The position numbers were made by a program, and so were the translations under genes. The notes beneath the pieces are model-generated. The model ran no database searches. It had not been told where the DNA came from and worked only from the letters and a program-made list of their open reading frames with translations. A stretch of DNA of 64,000 bases, taken from assembly GCF_034670125.1 (NCBI RefSeq), contig NZ_JAXMOC010000004.1:299462-363461 (forward strand), read 5' to 3'. This DNA is from Maricaulis sp034670125 (lineage in GTDB: Bacteria > Pseudomonadota > Alphaproteobacteria > Caulobacterales > Maricaulaceae). This document shows, piece after piece, positions 42,472 through 50,788 of this stretch (position 1 is its first letter; every line of letters begins with the position of its first letter).

Positions 42472-44763
42472 TCAAGGCAATTCCCGCAGGAAATTCTCCA
42501 CCACCTTCTTCTCGCCCGCCTTGTCGAATTTCACGGTGTATTTCGAGCCATCGGCCTTCTTCACCGTGCCGTAGCCGAACTTGTCGTGGAAGACGCGGTC
42601 GCCGGCGCGCCAGGTGCCGTTGGTATCGGAGCCTCCGCTTTCGATGAGCGTGGCCTTGGCATTGATGGTTGGCGGTGAGGAGCGGCGGCCGGATTGTTGA
42701 TTGGCCTGATAGCGCTTCCAGCCGGGGCTGGAATAGCTCGACGCCATCGCGTCGGGCTGCTGGCTGACACTCTCAAAGCCCGGACCGCTGTCATAATAGC
42801 CCGTTTCTGAGCGCGCCTCGACATGGTCGACCGGCATTTCATCGATGAAGCGCGACGGGATGACCGTCTGCCAGCGGCCATAGATCATGCGATTGGCGGT
42901 GAAGGTGATGATGGCGCGTTCGCGGGCGCGGGTGATGCCGACATAGGCGAGACGGCGTTCTTCCTCGAGCGAGCGCGTGCCGCCCTCATCCAGCGAGCGC
43001 TGCGAGGGGAAGACGGTCTCTTCCCAGCCGGGCAGGAAGACGAGCGGGAATTCCAGACCCTTGGCGCCGTGCAGCGTCATCAGGGAAATCTCGTCCTCGT
43101 CCGGCTTGCGGTCGGCATCGGTCAGCAAGGCGACGTGTTCGAGATAGGCTTCCAGCGTGTCGTACTCGCCCATCGAGCGGACAAGCTCCTTGAGGTTTTC
43201 CAGCTTGCCGGCGGCCTGGGGCGTCTTGTCCTCGCGCCACATGGCGGTATAGCCGCTCTCGTCGAGAATGATCTCGGCCAGCTCGTCCAGCCGGCTCTGT
43301 TCGGATTGCTCGCGCCAGCGCTCGACATCGCGCAGGAAGACACCCAGCGCCGTGCGGGCCTTGCCGCGGATCTCGTCCGTGCCGAGCATAAGCCGGGTCG
43401 CCTCGGTCATCGGCACGCCCATGGCGCGGGCGGTCATGGCGATCTTCTGGACCGTGGTGTCACCAATACCGCGCTTGGGCGTGTTGACGATTCGCTCGAA
43501 GGCGAGGTCGTCTTCCGGTGAGCGCACCAGGCGCAAATAGGCGTGGGCGTCGCGGACCTCGGCACGTTCGAAGAAGCGCGGCCCGCCGATCACCTTGTAG
43601 GGCAGGCCCAGCATGATGAAGCGGTCTTCAAAGGCGCGCATCTGCCAGGCGGCGCGGACCAGCACGGCGCTGTCGGAATAAGCGCGCTGACCTGACACCC
43701 AGTTCTCGATTTCCTCGGCGACGAAGCGGGCCTCGGCCTCGCCATCCCAGATGCCGCGTACCTGGACCTTTTCGCCTTCGGCATCATCGGTCCACAGCGT
43801 CTTGCCGAGGCGCGAACGGTTGGCCGCGATCAGGCCCGAGGCGGCCCCCAGGATATGCGCGGTCGAGCGGTAATTGCGCTCCAGCCGGATCACGGTGGCG
43901 CCGGAAAAATCCTTCTCAAAGCGCAATATGTTGTCGACCTCGGCGCCGCGCCAGCCATAGATCGACTGGTCGTCATCACCCACACAGCAGATATTCCCGG
44001 TCCCCTGGGCCAAAAGCCGTAGCCACAGATACTGGGCGACATTGGTGTCCTGATACTCGTCGACGAGGAGATATCGAAACTTGTCGTGATAGAATTTCAG
44101 GACGTCCGGATTGTCCTTGAAGATGTGCAGCGTGTGCAGCAGCAAATCGCCGAAATCGCAGGCGTTCAGCGTCTTCAGGCGCGACTGGTAGATGCGGTAG
44201 AGATCCTGGCCGCGGCCCTCGGCGAAGGCCCATTTGTCGTCCTCGCCCAGCTGGTCCGGCATCAGGCCGCGATTCTTCCAGCCATCGATCAGGCTGGCGA
44301 GATGGCGCGGCGTCCAGCGTTTCTCGTCGATATTTTCGGCCTGGATGATCTGCTTCATCAGGCGCAGCTGGTCGTCGGTATCGAGAATGGTGAAGGAGGA
44401 TTTCAGATCGACCAGTTCGGCATGGCGGCGCAGGATCTGGGCCGAGACCGAGTGGAACGTACCCAGCCAGGGCACGCCCTCGACCGCTTCGCCGATGATC
44501 TTGCCGACCCGCTCCTTCATTTCGCGCGCCGCCTTGTTGGTGAAGGTGACGGCGAGAACCTCCCACGGCCGGGCGCGACCGGTGGCCAGGATATGGGCGA
44601 GGCGGGTGGTCAGGACGCGGGTCTTGCCGGTGCCGGCACCCGCCAGTACCAGGACCGGACCATCCATGGCTTCCACTGCAGCGCGTTGCTCGGCATTCAG
44701 CCCCTCAAGATAGGGCGTCGGCGGCGCGGGCCGCGCCATGTCGGAGATGGAAAGACCGGACAT
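42472..44763 (-). CDS. uvrD: UvrD/PcrA-type superfamily 1 DNA helicase
   Basis: From ATG 44763 the protein has 763 residues. Helicase motifs appear in order: Q motif YLEGLNAEQRAAV, motif I LAGAGTGKTRVL (about 40), Ia TFTNKAAREMKERV, II LLVDEYQDTN (about 240), III CCVGDDDQSIYGWRGA, IV VIRLERNYRSTAHIL, V LMTLHGAKGLEFPLVFL (about 575) and VI RRLAYVGITRARE. The C-terminal FGYGTVKKADGSKYTVKFDKAGEKKVVENFLREL is a tudor-like PcrA tail. It unwinds DNA 3' to 5' in repair and replication. The upstream extension to 45045 overlaps the divergent gene and is not used. PcrA or UvrD naming cannot be separated here. Confidence 0.94.
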   Translation of the reverse strand: MSGLSISDMARPAPPTPYLEGLNAEQRAAVEAMDGPVLVLAGAGTGKTRVLTTRLAHILATGRARPWEVLAVTFTNKAAREMKERVGKIIGEAVEGVPWLGTFHSVSAQILRRHAELVDLKSSFTILDTDDQLRLMKQIIQAENIDEKRWTPRHLASLIDGWKNRGLMPDQLGEDDKWAFAEGRGQDLYRIYQSRLKTLNACDFGDLLLHTLHIFKDNPDVLKFYHDKFRYLLVDEYQDTNVAQYLWLRLLAQGTGNICCVGDDDQSIYGWRGAEVDNILRFEKDFSGATVIRLERNYRSTAHILGAASGLIAANRSRLGKTLWTDDAEGEKVQVRGIWDGEAEARFVAEEIENWVSGQRAYSDSAVLVRAAWQMRAFEDRFIMLGLPYKVIGGPRFFERAEVRDAHAYLRLVRSPEDDLAFERIVNTPKRGIGDTTVQKIAMTARAMGVPMTEATRLMLGTDEIRGKARTALGVFLRDVERWREQSEQSRLDELAEIILDESGYTAMWREDKTPQAAGKLENLKELVRSMGEYDTLEAYLEHVALLTDADRKPDEDEISLMTLHGAKGLEFPLVFLPGWEETVFPSQRSLDEGGTRSLEEERRLAYVGITRARERAIITFTANRMIYGRWQTVIPSRFIDEMPVDHVEARSETGYYDSGPGFESVSQQPDAMASSYSSPGWKRYQANQQSGRRSSPPTINAKATLIESGGSDTNGTWRAGDRVFHDKFGYGTVKKADGSKYTVKFDKAGEKKVVENFLRELP

Positions 44764-44865
44764 GCAATTCCCTGCTGCTTGGACGGCGGGGGCAACCCCT
44801 GTTTGTCGAACCGATTCAATGCGCCATACTGGACCGATTGGCGCCCGATCCCAAGGGAGGGATGT

Positions 44866-45651
44866 GTGATTGTTCGTTTTTTGTTCGCATTGGTGATGTT
44901 GGCGTTTGGCGCTCCACTCCACGCTCAGGGCGTGTCGATCGTTGAGCACCGTGAGTTTCCTGAGACCGGAGCTCTGGCGCCGGGCATGGTTGAGTGCAAT
45001 GCAAACTGGCAGGCGCCGGTCCTGTCGGACGGCACGACCCTTCAAGTTTCAAGTCACAGCGTGGCGGGTCACCCCCGCATAGCGCTTTATGCGGCCGACC
45101 CAGACCTGGGAGCGCTTCATATTGTTGCCGATTGGCCAGCCGACCTGTCAGACGGAGGCTATACTGTCAGTGAAATTGACCTGAACCAGGATCAGCGAGC
45201 GGAAATTTTGGCTCATCTTCGCGCGGGACATACAACCCGTCATGAGCTGTATGGGCGCGATGACAATGGTCGCTGGCGACTGATCTTGATGACTCGTTCT
45301 AACATGAATGACCGGCTTCGTTCGGTCGTCCAAGATATCGAGTCGGGAGTTCGCACCGAGTGGGGATTTCTCACGCGGAATTTTGAAGGCCAGGTCGTTA
45401 TTCAGACGCGCGGGGAACGGTTCCCGGAACACAGGTGCCTTTGGTGGTCTGCCGGTCAAGGGCTTTGGCAATATCGATCAACGGCAGCAGTTTGTCCCGG
45501 TAGTGCCAACAATAGCGAGAGCGTATCCCGTATGGTCTTGTGGGCAAGTGTGTTGTCGCCAAACTGGCGCGCGCAACGCGACAGGTATCGTGAGTATCAG
45601 GAGGAAACGGACGAGGATATCGAGGCGCTTTATGATTGCTTGTCGGAGTAA
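44866..45651 (+). CDS. Exported protein of unknown function
   Basis: The protein has 261 residues with a signal peptide (FLFALVMLAFGAPLHAQG). An FG-GAP/VCBS-like acidic segment (SEIDLNQDQRAEILAHL, about residue 100) suggests possible calcium binding. Cysteines at about residues 44, 195, 214 and 258 may form disulfides in the periplasm. The start is GTG 44866 with GGGAGG five bases upstream. Base composition is noticeably less GC-rich than its neighbours (for example GTTCGTTTTTTG at the start), which hints at horizontal acquisition. I do not know the family. Confidence 0.75.
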   Translation: MIVRFLFALVMLAFGAPLHAQGVSIVEHREFPETGALAPGMVECNANWQAPVLSDGTTLQVSSHSVAGHPRIALYAADPDLGALHIVADWPADLSDGGYTVSEIDLNQDQRAEILAHLRAGHTTRHELYGRDDNGRWRLILMTRSNMNDRLRSVVQDIESGVRTEWGFLTRNFEGQVVIQTRGERFPEHRCLWWSAGQGLWQYRSTAAVCPGSANNSESVSRMVLWASVLSPNWRAQRDRYREYQEETDEDIEALYDCLSE

Positions 45652-45735
45652 GGCGTCGGGAAGGCGAGTTGCATTTTTGTTGGTCTGGCGGTGCCGCTGT
45701 CGATCTCATGGGGCCGAAATGGCTGCTGATCCGCT
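45652..45735. other. Gap before the first palindrome copy
   Basis: These 84 bases follow the exported-protein stop codon. I see no gene, terminator or repeat in them. Confidence 0.4.
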
Positions 45736-45895
45736 CGTCGGCCCCGGATCTGCGCCCGGCTTTCGCCGGGCTTCGTCCGGGGAAAATGAGCTTTCTTTTC
45801 ATCGCCTCAGGTCATTCTTCCGGCTTCTCCGACTTTTTCTCCCTAATCACATACCCATTTTTCCCGGACGCGCGCAGCGCGATCCGGGACCGACG
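45736..45895. repeat. Palindromic repeat, copy 1 (GGATCTGCGCCCGG family)
   Basis: The outer arms are CGTCGGCCCCGGATC (45736-45750) and a near-perfect complement ending at 45895. An inner pair is GTCCGGGGAAAATG near 45775 and CATTTTTCCCGGAC near 45856. A CGCCCGGC-TTTC-GCCGGGC hairpin lies in the left arm. A second copy with a different centre lies at 46322-46444. Both are followed by the same 3' tail of a GIY-YIG gene. Confidence 0.7.
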
Positions 45896-45920
45896 TTTAG
45901 CTCATCGATCCAGAAAACGC

Positions 45921-46262
45921 TCAGTCTTCGACGCGGGTCACGATCGGCACGGCTTCGTCGAAATCACCGCGAATGTCGAACCAGAGGTCCTTCCAGCCCG
46001 GGTTCATCGCTTCGATCAGCGCGATTTTCCACGCGCGGCGCCAGCGCTTGATCAGGTATTCGCGGTGGGCGGCGGATTCGAAGCCGTCATGCCATTCGTA
46101 CCAGCCGAGTTGCTTGATGTCGTGCCGCTTGGTGTGACCGGATATTGCGCTGGTACGATGCTGCCAGGTCCGCCAGACCAGGTCTTTCGTGCGCCCGACA
46201 TAGAGCGCGCCATGCGGGCGGCTGAACAAGAGATAGACGGCTTCCGGCGCGAGCATTGTCAT
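45921..46262 (-). CDS. GIY-YIG nuclease-superfamily protein
   Basis: The protein has 113 residues, a single GIY-YIG domain of the YhbQ/UvrC-N-like group. It begins EAVYLLFSRPHGALYVGRTKDLVWRTWQH (the GIY is replaced by VYL and YIG by YVG, common in this subgroup). Catalytic-type Arg and Glu occur in KDLVWRTWQHR and AAHREYLIKRWRRAWK. This subgroup is frequent in alphaproteobacteria and often duplicated; the target is unknown. A decayed partial copy of its 3' end is at 46470-46550. Start is ATG 46262, or ATG 46256. Confidence 0.88.
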   Translation of the reverse strand: MTMLAPEAVYLLFSRPHGALYVGRTKDLVWRTWQHRTSAISGHTKRHDIKQLGWYEWHDGFESAAHREYLIKRWRRAWKIALIEAMNPGWKDLWFDIRGDFDEAVPIVTRVED

Positions 46263-46321
46263 GCAATTTATAATTGCTCAATGTATGTTTTATCGCAAAG
46301 GGAGAGTTTTGCTGCTCGTCC

Positions 46322-46444
46322 CGTCGGCCCCGGATCTGCGCCCGGCTTTTGCCGGGCTTCGTCCGGGGGAAATGAGCTGGGACGTTGGAAGTTTTGCACA
46401 CACTCATTTTTCCCGGACGCGCGAAGCGCGATCCGGGACCGACG
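46322..46444. repeat. Palindromic repeat, copy 2
   Basis: The outer arms (CGTCGGCCCCGGATC at 46322-46336 and its near-complement ending 46444) and the GCCCGGC-TTTT-GCCGGGC hairpin match copy 1 at 45736. The central portion differs and is about 37 bases shorter. It lies between the GIY-YIG gene and its pseudogene fragment. Confidence 0.7.
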
Positions 46445-46469
46445 GTGGGCTCATCGATCCAGAAAACGC

Positions 46470-46550
46470 TCAGTCTTCGAGACGCGTCACGATCGGCACG
46501 TCTTCGTCGAAATCACCACGGATGTCGAACCAGCCGAGTTACTTCTTGAT
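46470..46550 (-). pseudogene. Decayed 3' fragment of a GIY-YIG gene
   Basis: The minus-strand frame reads LGW-FDIRGDFDEDVPIVTRLED-stop, almost identical to the end of the intact protein at 45921 (WFDIRGDFDEAVPIVTRVED). Residues between LGW and FDIRGD (about 35 in the intact protein) are deleted. Directly ahead of LGW, the codon matching CAA (Gln) of the intact gene is TAA. Further upstream the similarity fades. It cannot be expressed as a working nuclease. The flanking repeat copy shows that a segment of this region was duplicated. Confidence 0.8.
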
Positions 46551-46555
46551 TTCGA

Positions 46556-46909
46556 TCAGGCCGCCCGGCGCGGGGCTTCGATCGGCATTTGCTTGACGAA
46601 ATCGACGAAGCGGCTGTCGAAGGCGCCGTTGGCGGCACGGATGGCTTCCGCATGCCTGACCAGCCCGACCATGAAACGCTCGGCTTCAACGCAGCAACCC
46701 TGTGCCTCGCCCGTTGGGCTGCAATCACCGTTGAATTCCAGAATGTCTTCCGTTGCGAGGACCAGCTCGTTCACCAGCCACAGGATTTCCGGACCATTGG
46801 CACGGCGCGCGCGCGCGGCCAGAAGTTCGGCGACCAAGGCGGTGTATTCGCGCGCCCGATAGGCGGTAAAATCCTGCAGGTTTGACGGGGCAGACGGTTG
46901 GTCCGGCAT
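46556..46909 (-). CDS. Hypothetical protein, helical, 117 residues
   Basis: A mostly alpha-helical, acidic protein with no signal peptide or membrane helix (DFTAYRAREYTALVAELLAARARRANGPEILWLVNELVLATEDIL). A Cys pair (GCC, about residue 72) and another Cys near residue 63 might be structural. No family recognised. It reads towards the decayed GIY-YIG fragment. Start is ATG 46909. Codon usage is like the neighbouring genes. Confidence 0.6.
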   Translation of the reverse strand: MPDQPSAPSNLQDFTAYRAREYTALVAELLAARARRANGPEILWLVNELVLATEDILEFNGDCSPTGEAQGCCVEAERFMVGLVRHAEAIRAANGAFDSRFVDFVKQMPIEAPRRAA

Positions 46910-47012
46910 CAGGCTCTCTCGACCGACGCGACCCTGGACGGCGGGACCGGCGGGCAGCGCTCATTCTTGTTTGGTTATATATTATGACTCACAAGTCGCC
47001 AGAAGTCACGCC

Positions 47013-47543
47013 TCAACCGAAGAGTGCATCGACACTGGCTTGCGCGGCCTCGTCGTCGAGCTCGTCCTCGGTGTCAGCATGGCCGTTTATCGTGCCAGAG
47101 GCGGCGGCGATGAGCGGTTTGATCTCCTCGCTGGCCAGGGCGGCGATATGGGTACAGGTCTCCGCGTTTGTGGCCTCGCGCAGCATGGCCTGAGCCTTGA
47201 GGACCTCGTCATCGATCTGCAGGATCAGGGTTTCCAGGTGTGCCCGGACGGCAGTCGGCGCCGAGCGATAGGCGAGGATCGCCAGTTCCTTGTCCTTGAA
47301 TGTGGAATTGGCAAAATGGGTCGGATAGTCCGCCGGTGCCCATTCCAGGACGTCTTCCGCGCAGTCGGGCATGTCCGGCAGCATTTCCATCACCATCACC
47401 ACCTCGTTGAAGTGGTTAAGATAGTCGGTCGCCAGGCCGGTTACCGGATTGATGTTGGCTGCCCGCAGCACGTCAGCCGTCAGCGGGGCTTCCCCGAGGA
47501 CGGCGCGGCCAGTATCCAGATTTTCAACCCCGGTCAGTCTCAT
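47013..47543 (-). CDS. Hypothetical protein, 176 residues
   Basis: A soluble, acidic, mainly helical protein (AANINPVTGLATDYLNHFNEVVMVMEMLPDMPDCAEDVLEWAPADYPTHFANS...). The C-terminus is very acidic (HADTEDELDDEAAQASVDALFG), a layout seen in some adaptor-like proteins. No signal peptide. I recall similar unnamed proteins in alphaproteobacteria but cannot give a function. The nearest upstream gene on its strand is the ClC channel, 65 bases away. Confidence 0.65.
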   Translation of the reverse strand: MRLTGVENLDTGRAVLGEAPLTADVLRAANINPVTGLATDYLNHFNEVVMVMEMLPDMPDCAEDVLEWAPADYPTHFANSTFKDKELAILAYRSAPTAVRAHLETLILQIDDEVLKAQAMLREATNAETCTHIAALASEEIKPLIAAASGTINGHADTEDELDDEAAQASVDALFG

Positions 47544-47608
47544 GGCGGGACCATATCTTGGACATTCTTTCCAGAGGGATAACCCGGGTGAATTCTCTGT
47601 AATGTTGT

Positions 47609-49216
47609 TCAGCGGTGCTCTTCCTCGCTGATTTCAGCGAGCCGCCGCGCATAGGCAGCCTGGGCATCGGCCTTGGTGATGACGCCGGTCACCGTCTGGG
47701 CATCAGAGCGTTCACGCACGATGACGCTGTCCAGTTGCTCGGCGTCGAGGACAGCAAAGGCGCGTCCCAGCGTGTCGTCCTCATAAAGGCAGGTGCCGTC
47801 GGGAATGGCCGCTTCCCCCCAACTGCCCAAAGGTTCCATCACATCGCGAACACGCACGATCTGCAGCACGAGGCGGCTGGCGCCGCCGGCGATATCGTAG
47901 CCGCGCCGGTGCATCTGCAGCTGGAACAGCGAGCCGCCGAGGGCCGACTGGGACAGGACGGTTGCAAGCGAGACCGCGACCAGCACAGCCACGGAGGCCT
48001 CATAACTGGCCGTCAGTTCGAACACGATAAGGGTCGTTGACAGCGGTGCGCCCAGCACTGCCCCGGCGACTGCGCCCATGCCGATGACGGCAAAAAAGCC
48101 TGGTCCGGCGGTCTGGTCGCCGGCGAGCACGGCGAGCGACAGGCCAAAGGCCGATCCCAGCATGGCGCCCAGATAGAGCGAGGGCGAGAAAACCCCGCCG
48201 GGAAAGCGGCAGGCCAGGGTGATGATGGTGGCGATTGTCTTGAGACACAGCAACAGGACCACCAGGCCAAATGTATACTGGGCGGTCAGTGCATTCGAGG
48301 TGGCTTCATAACCGACGCCCAGGATTTCCGGCGCCATCAGCGCGATCAGGCCGACGGCGAGCCCGCCGGGTATGGGCAGCAGCCAGCTCGGCATGTTGAT
48401 CCGGTCGGTCCAGCTGGCGAACAGGGCGGGCAGATGGATGACGCCCCGGTTGAAGATGATGACCAGCCCGGCCGCCGCGACGCCGAGCAGGGCCGCCGCC
48501 GGGAAATCCCACAGGCTGGCCGCCGCCATTTCGGGTACGCTGAACACCGGCGCCTGGCCGAAATGGTGACGCACGATCAGGGCGCCCACCACGCTGGAGG
48601 TCGCCACCGGTGCGATGGACCGCAGGGCGTAGTGGCCAAGGATGACTTCGAAGGCAAAAAGCGCGCCGGCGACCGGAGCGTTGAAGCTGGCCGAGACGGC
48701 CGCCGCCGCGCCACAGGCGAGCAGGATTCGCGACCCGCGCGGGGCCATGCCAAGACGGCTGCCGATGAAGGCGGCAAGGGTGGCCCCCAGATGGACGGCC
48801 GGGCCCTCGCGTCCGGCGCTGGCACCGCCGCCCAGGGAAATCGCGGACATGACGGCGGAATACAGACCCGACTTCACGTCGATCCGTCCCGCTTTCACGG
48901 CCCTGGCCTCAAGCACATCGGCGACGCCGAGGCCGCGCCCGTCCGGCGACAGGCCAAATCGTCGTCCCAGGCCGAGCATGGCGGCGATGATACAGCCGGT
49001 CACCAGGGGCAGGACCACAATTCGCCAAGCAGGAAGGTGGGAGGCGGCGCTGGCGAGCTGTTCCTCGGTCGCACCGAAGGCGGACTGTTCGACCCACCCG
49101 ATGCCGAGGCGCAATCCCAAGGTCGCGTAGCCGGCACAGATCCCGACCACGATCGCCAGTCCCCAGAGGGCGGGACCGCGTCCCTCGCGAAAGGCCTGTC
49201 CGATCCGGTTGATCAC
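47609..49216 (-). CDS. ClC-type chloride channel/antiporter with C-terminal CBS domain
   Basis: The protein has 535 residues with the ClC fold of about 18 helical segments. The GREGP motif is present in GGGASAGREGPAVHLGATL (about 140). A GGVFSPSLYLGAMLGSAFG segment corresponds to the GxFxP filter region (about 365). The first filter motif, GSGIP, is not recognisable. A CBS domain ends the protein (RVRDVMEPLGSW...TGVITKADAQAAYARRL). Substrate could be chloride or fluoride; Clc-F-type residues were not established. GTG 49216 with AGGCGGA upstream is preferred; the ORF extends to 49306 into the divergent ArsR promoter. Confidence 0.88.
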   Translation of the reverse strand: MINRIGQAFREGRGPALWGLAIVVGICAGYATLGLRLGIGWVEQSAFGATEEQLASAASHLPAWRIVVLPLVTGCIIAAMLGLGRRFGLSPDGRGLGVADVLEARAVKAGRIDVKSGLYSAVMSAISLGGGASAGREGPAVHLGATLAAFIGSRLGMAPRGSRILLACGAAAAVSASFNAPVAGALFAFEVILGHYALRSIAPVATSSVVGALIVRHHFGQAPVFSVPEMAAASLWDFPAAALLGVAAAGLVIIFNRGVIHLPALFASWTDRINMPSWLLPIPGGLAVGLIALMAPEILGVGYEATSNALTAQYTFGLVVLLLCLKTIATIITLACRFPGGVFSPSLYLGAMLGSAFGLSLAVLAGDQTAGPGFFAVIGMGAVAGAVLGAPLSTTLIVFELTASYEASVAVLVAVSLATVLSQSALGGSLFQLQMHRRGYDIAGGASRLVLQIVRVRDVMEPLGSWGEAAIPDGTCLYEDDTLGRAFAVLDAEQLDSVIVRERSDAQTVTGVITKADAQAAYARRLAEISEEEHR

Positions 49217-49291
49217 ATCATTCCGCCTGAAAGACTCAGCTGTCCTAACGGTGTGACGCGGGTTGGCGGAGGAGGTCAAGCCGGGCTCCCC

Positions 49292-49338
49292 TTGACGCGA
49301 AACCATTTGGTACCATATAAGAGAAACCAGTTGGTTTC
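49292..49338 (+). promoter_or_regulatory. Promoter and tandem palindromic operator of the ArsR gene
   Basis: TTGACG at 49292-49297 and TATAAG at 49316-49321 (18-base spacer) form a sigma-70-type promoter. Two palindromes lie across it: GAAACCA-TT-TGGTACC (49299-49314) and the perfect GAAACCA-GT-TGGTTTC (49323-49338). They are 24 bases apart, and are most likely the autorepression sites of the ArsR regulator. The downstream palindrome overlaps the expected transcription start. Confidence 0.7.
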
Positions 49339-49349
49339 ATGAGGTGGTG

Positions 49350-49667
49350 ATGACTCTCCCCGATCCCGTGTTCAAGGCGCTCGCCGATCCGACCCGCCGT
49401 TCGATCCTGCTTTTGCTTGCAGAGGGGGACCGGACGGTAGGCGAGGTGGCGAGCCGGTTCGACATGTCCCGGCCAGCCGTGGCCAAGCATCTCAAAGTGC
49501 TCGGCGATGGTGGTCTGGTGACCGTCGAGGCCCGTGGCCGGGAGCGCATCAACCGCCTCAATCCCGAGCCGCTGGCACGGGTGGCCGAGTGGGTCGCCCG
49601 GTTCGAGGTGTTCTGGGATCAGCGCCTCGCAGCTCTCAAGCAGGAAGTGGAAATGACGAATGACTGA
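49350..49667 (+). CDS. ArsR/SmtB-family winged-helix regulator
   Basis: The protein has 105 residues. The winged helix-turn-helix reads FKALADPTRRSILLLLAEGDRTVGEVASRFDMSRPAVAKHLKVLGDGGLVTVEARGRERINRLN. No metal-binding ELCVC-type motif is present, so it belongs to the non-metal group commonly paired with SRPBCC proteins. It likely represses its own operon through the two palindromes upstream. ATG 49350 follows GAGG by 5 bases; GTG 49344 or 49347 are alternatives. It overlaps the next gene by 8 bases. Confidence 0.92.
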   Translation: MTLPDPVFKALADPTRRSILLLLAEGDRTVGEVASRFDMSRPAVAKHLKVLGDGGLVTVEARGRERINRLNPEPLARVAEWVARFEVFWDQRLAALKQEVEMTND

Positions 49668-50097
49668 AGCGCGCATTGAGAAATCGGTTTTCCTGAAAGC
49701 CAGCCCGGATCGTGTCTGGGATTATCTGACGCGGCCGGAATTGCTGGCCCGCTGGTTTCATCCTGCCGACACGGAACTGGTGACAGACGCCGCCTATTCG
49801 CTGCTGAGCAATAGTGGTGACGGCAGCCGGGTTTGCTGGGGAGAGGTATTGGAAGCGGACCCCCACAACCGGCTGGTCTACAGCTTTACCCACAAATGGC
49901 TGGACGGGCACCTGACCCGGGTCGAGTGGACGCTGACGGCAGTCGCGGAGGGGACCCTGTTGAAGCTTGTCCATGATGGCTTCGAGGGCGCCAGGGTCGA
50001 TGTCTTCGACAGCCTGTGTGATCACGATGCCGGTTGGGACGAGCACTTCGCCAAGCTCCGCGACCAGGTCCTGGCGGCCGATCTCGCGACAGTCTGA
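49660..50097 (+). CDS. SRPBCC/AHSA1-domain protein
   Basis: The protein has 145 residues. The Bet v 1-like AHSA1 fold is indicated by EKSVFLKASPDRVWDYLTRPELLARWFHP at the start, WGEVLEADPHNRLVYSFTHKW in the middle, and GWDEHFAKLRDQVL at the end. The fold makes a hydrophobic ligand pocket; the ligand is unknown. ArsR-SRPBCC pairs form small operons in many proteobacteria. Translation is coupled to the regulator by the 8-base overlap. Confidence 0.9.
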   Translation: MTEARIEKSVFLKASPDRVWDYLTRPELLARWFHPADTELVTDAAYSLLSNSGDGSRVCWGEVLEADPHNRLVYSFTHKWLDGHLTRVEWTLTAVAEGTLLKLVHDGFEGARVDVFDSLCDHDAGWDEHFAKLRDQVLAADLATV

Positions 50098-50155
50098 CTT
50101 GTCCCTTGTACCCCCGCGCCGAGCCGGTAGTCTGGCGGTTCAGTGCGGGGGTATC

Positions 50156-50788
50156 ATGCGTAAATCACACATCATTCCATCCATCCTGGCGGGGCTTGCC
50201 GCGGTTGGTGGCGGCACCGCCGCGGCGCAGGACGAGCCACTTGGCAGCCAGTACACGCGGATCGATGAGGCCTGCGTCGAAAGCCAGCTCCCGGACGAAC
50301 CGGTGTATGAGGCCGTCTGCCCCGGCCTGGACGGGTGGCTGGTCCACATCCTGTCCGGCGAGCATGGCTCGGCGTCGGCCTACGCCCGCCCGGGCATGGC
50401 GAGGTCCGGTTACATCAATGCGCCAATGCGCGGCCTGTATGGCGGATTTCATGCGGTCGTGGAATGGCGCCTCGACGGCGGCGAGGCCTTCGCCACGATT
50501 CACCGTTATGTCCACCACAACACGCCCGATGTTGTGGAATTTTATGGCGGCATCGAGGAGCCCAATACCCTGATTGTGACGGCACTGGCCGCGGAGGGAG
50601 GATATGCGGTCTGTCCGGTCGCCTTTGTCGACGCATCGGCCCTGCCAGACGCCAACTTGATCGCCCGGTCGGTGGCCGATGATCTGGCTCGCGGCTGGGA
50701 TTGCGGCAACGAGCCGGTCCGTTTCAACGAGACGATGCCGGACCTTGATGCCTATTTTGTCTCACTCGGCAGCAAGCGCGCAGGCTAG
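50156..50788 (+). CDS. Secreted protein of unknown family (paralogue of 55924)
   Basis: The protein has 210 residues with a signal peptide (IIPSILAGLAAVGGGTAAAQ). The mature part has Cys in DEACVES, EAVCPGL, YAVCPVA and WDCGNEP, probably two disulfides. The central pattern GLYGGFHAVVEWRLDGGEAFATIHRYV, TLIVTALA, VAFVDASALPDANLIARSVADDLA is shared in order with the protein at 55924. It follows the SRPBCC gene by 58 bases. Function unknown. Start is ATG 50156 just after a GGGGG run. It converges with the RHH gene with a 4-base overlap. Confidence 0.8.
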   Translation: MRKSHIIPSILAGLAAVGGGTAAAQDEPLGSQYTRIDEACVESQLPDEPVYEAVCPGLDGWLVHILSGEHGSASAYARPGMARSGYINAPMRGLYGGFHAVVEWRLDGGEAFATIHRYVHHNTPDVVEFYGGIEEPNTLIVTALAAEGGYAVCPVAFVDASALPDANLIARSVADDLARGWDCGNEPVRFNETMPDLDAYFVSLGSKRAG

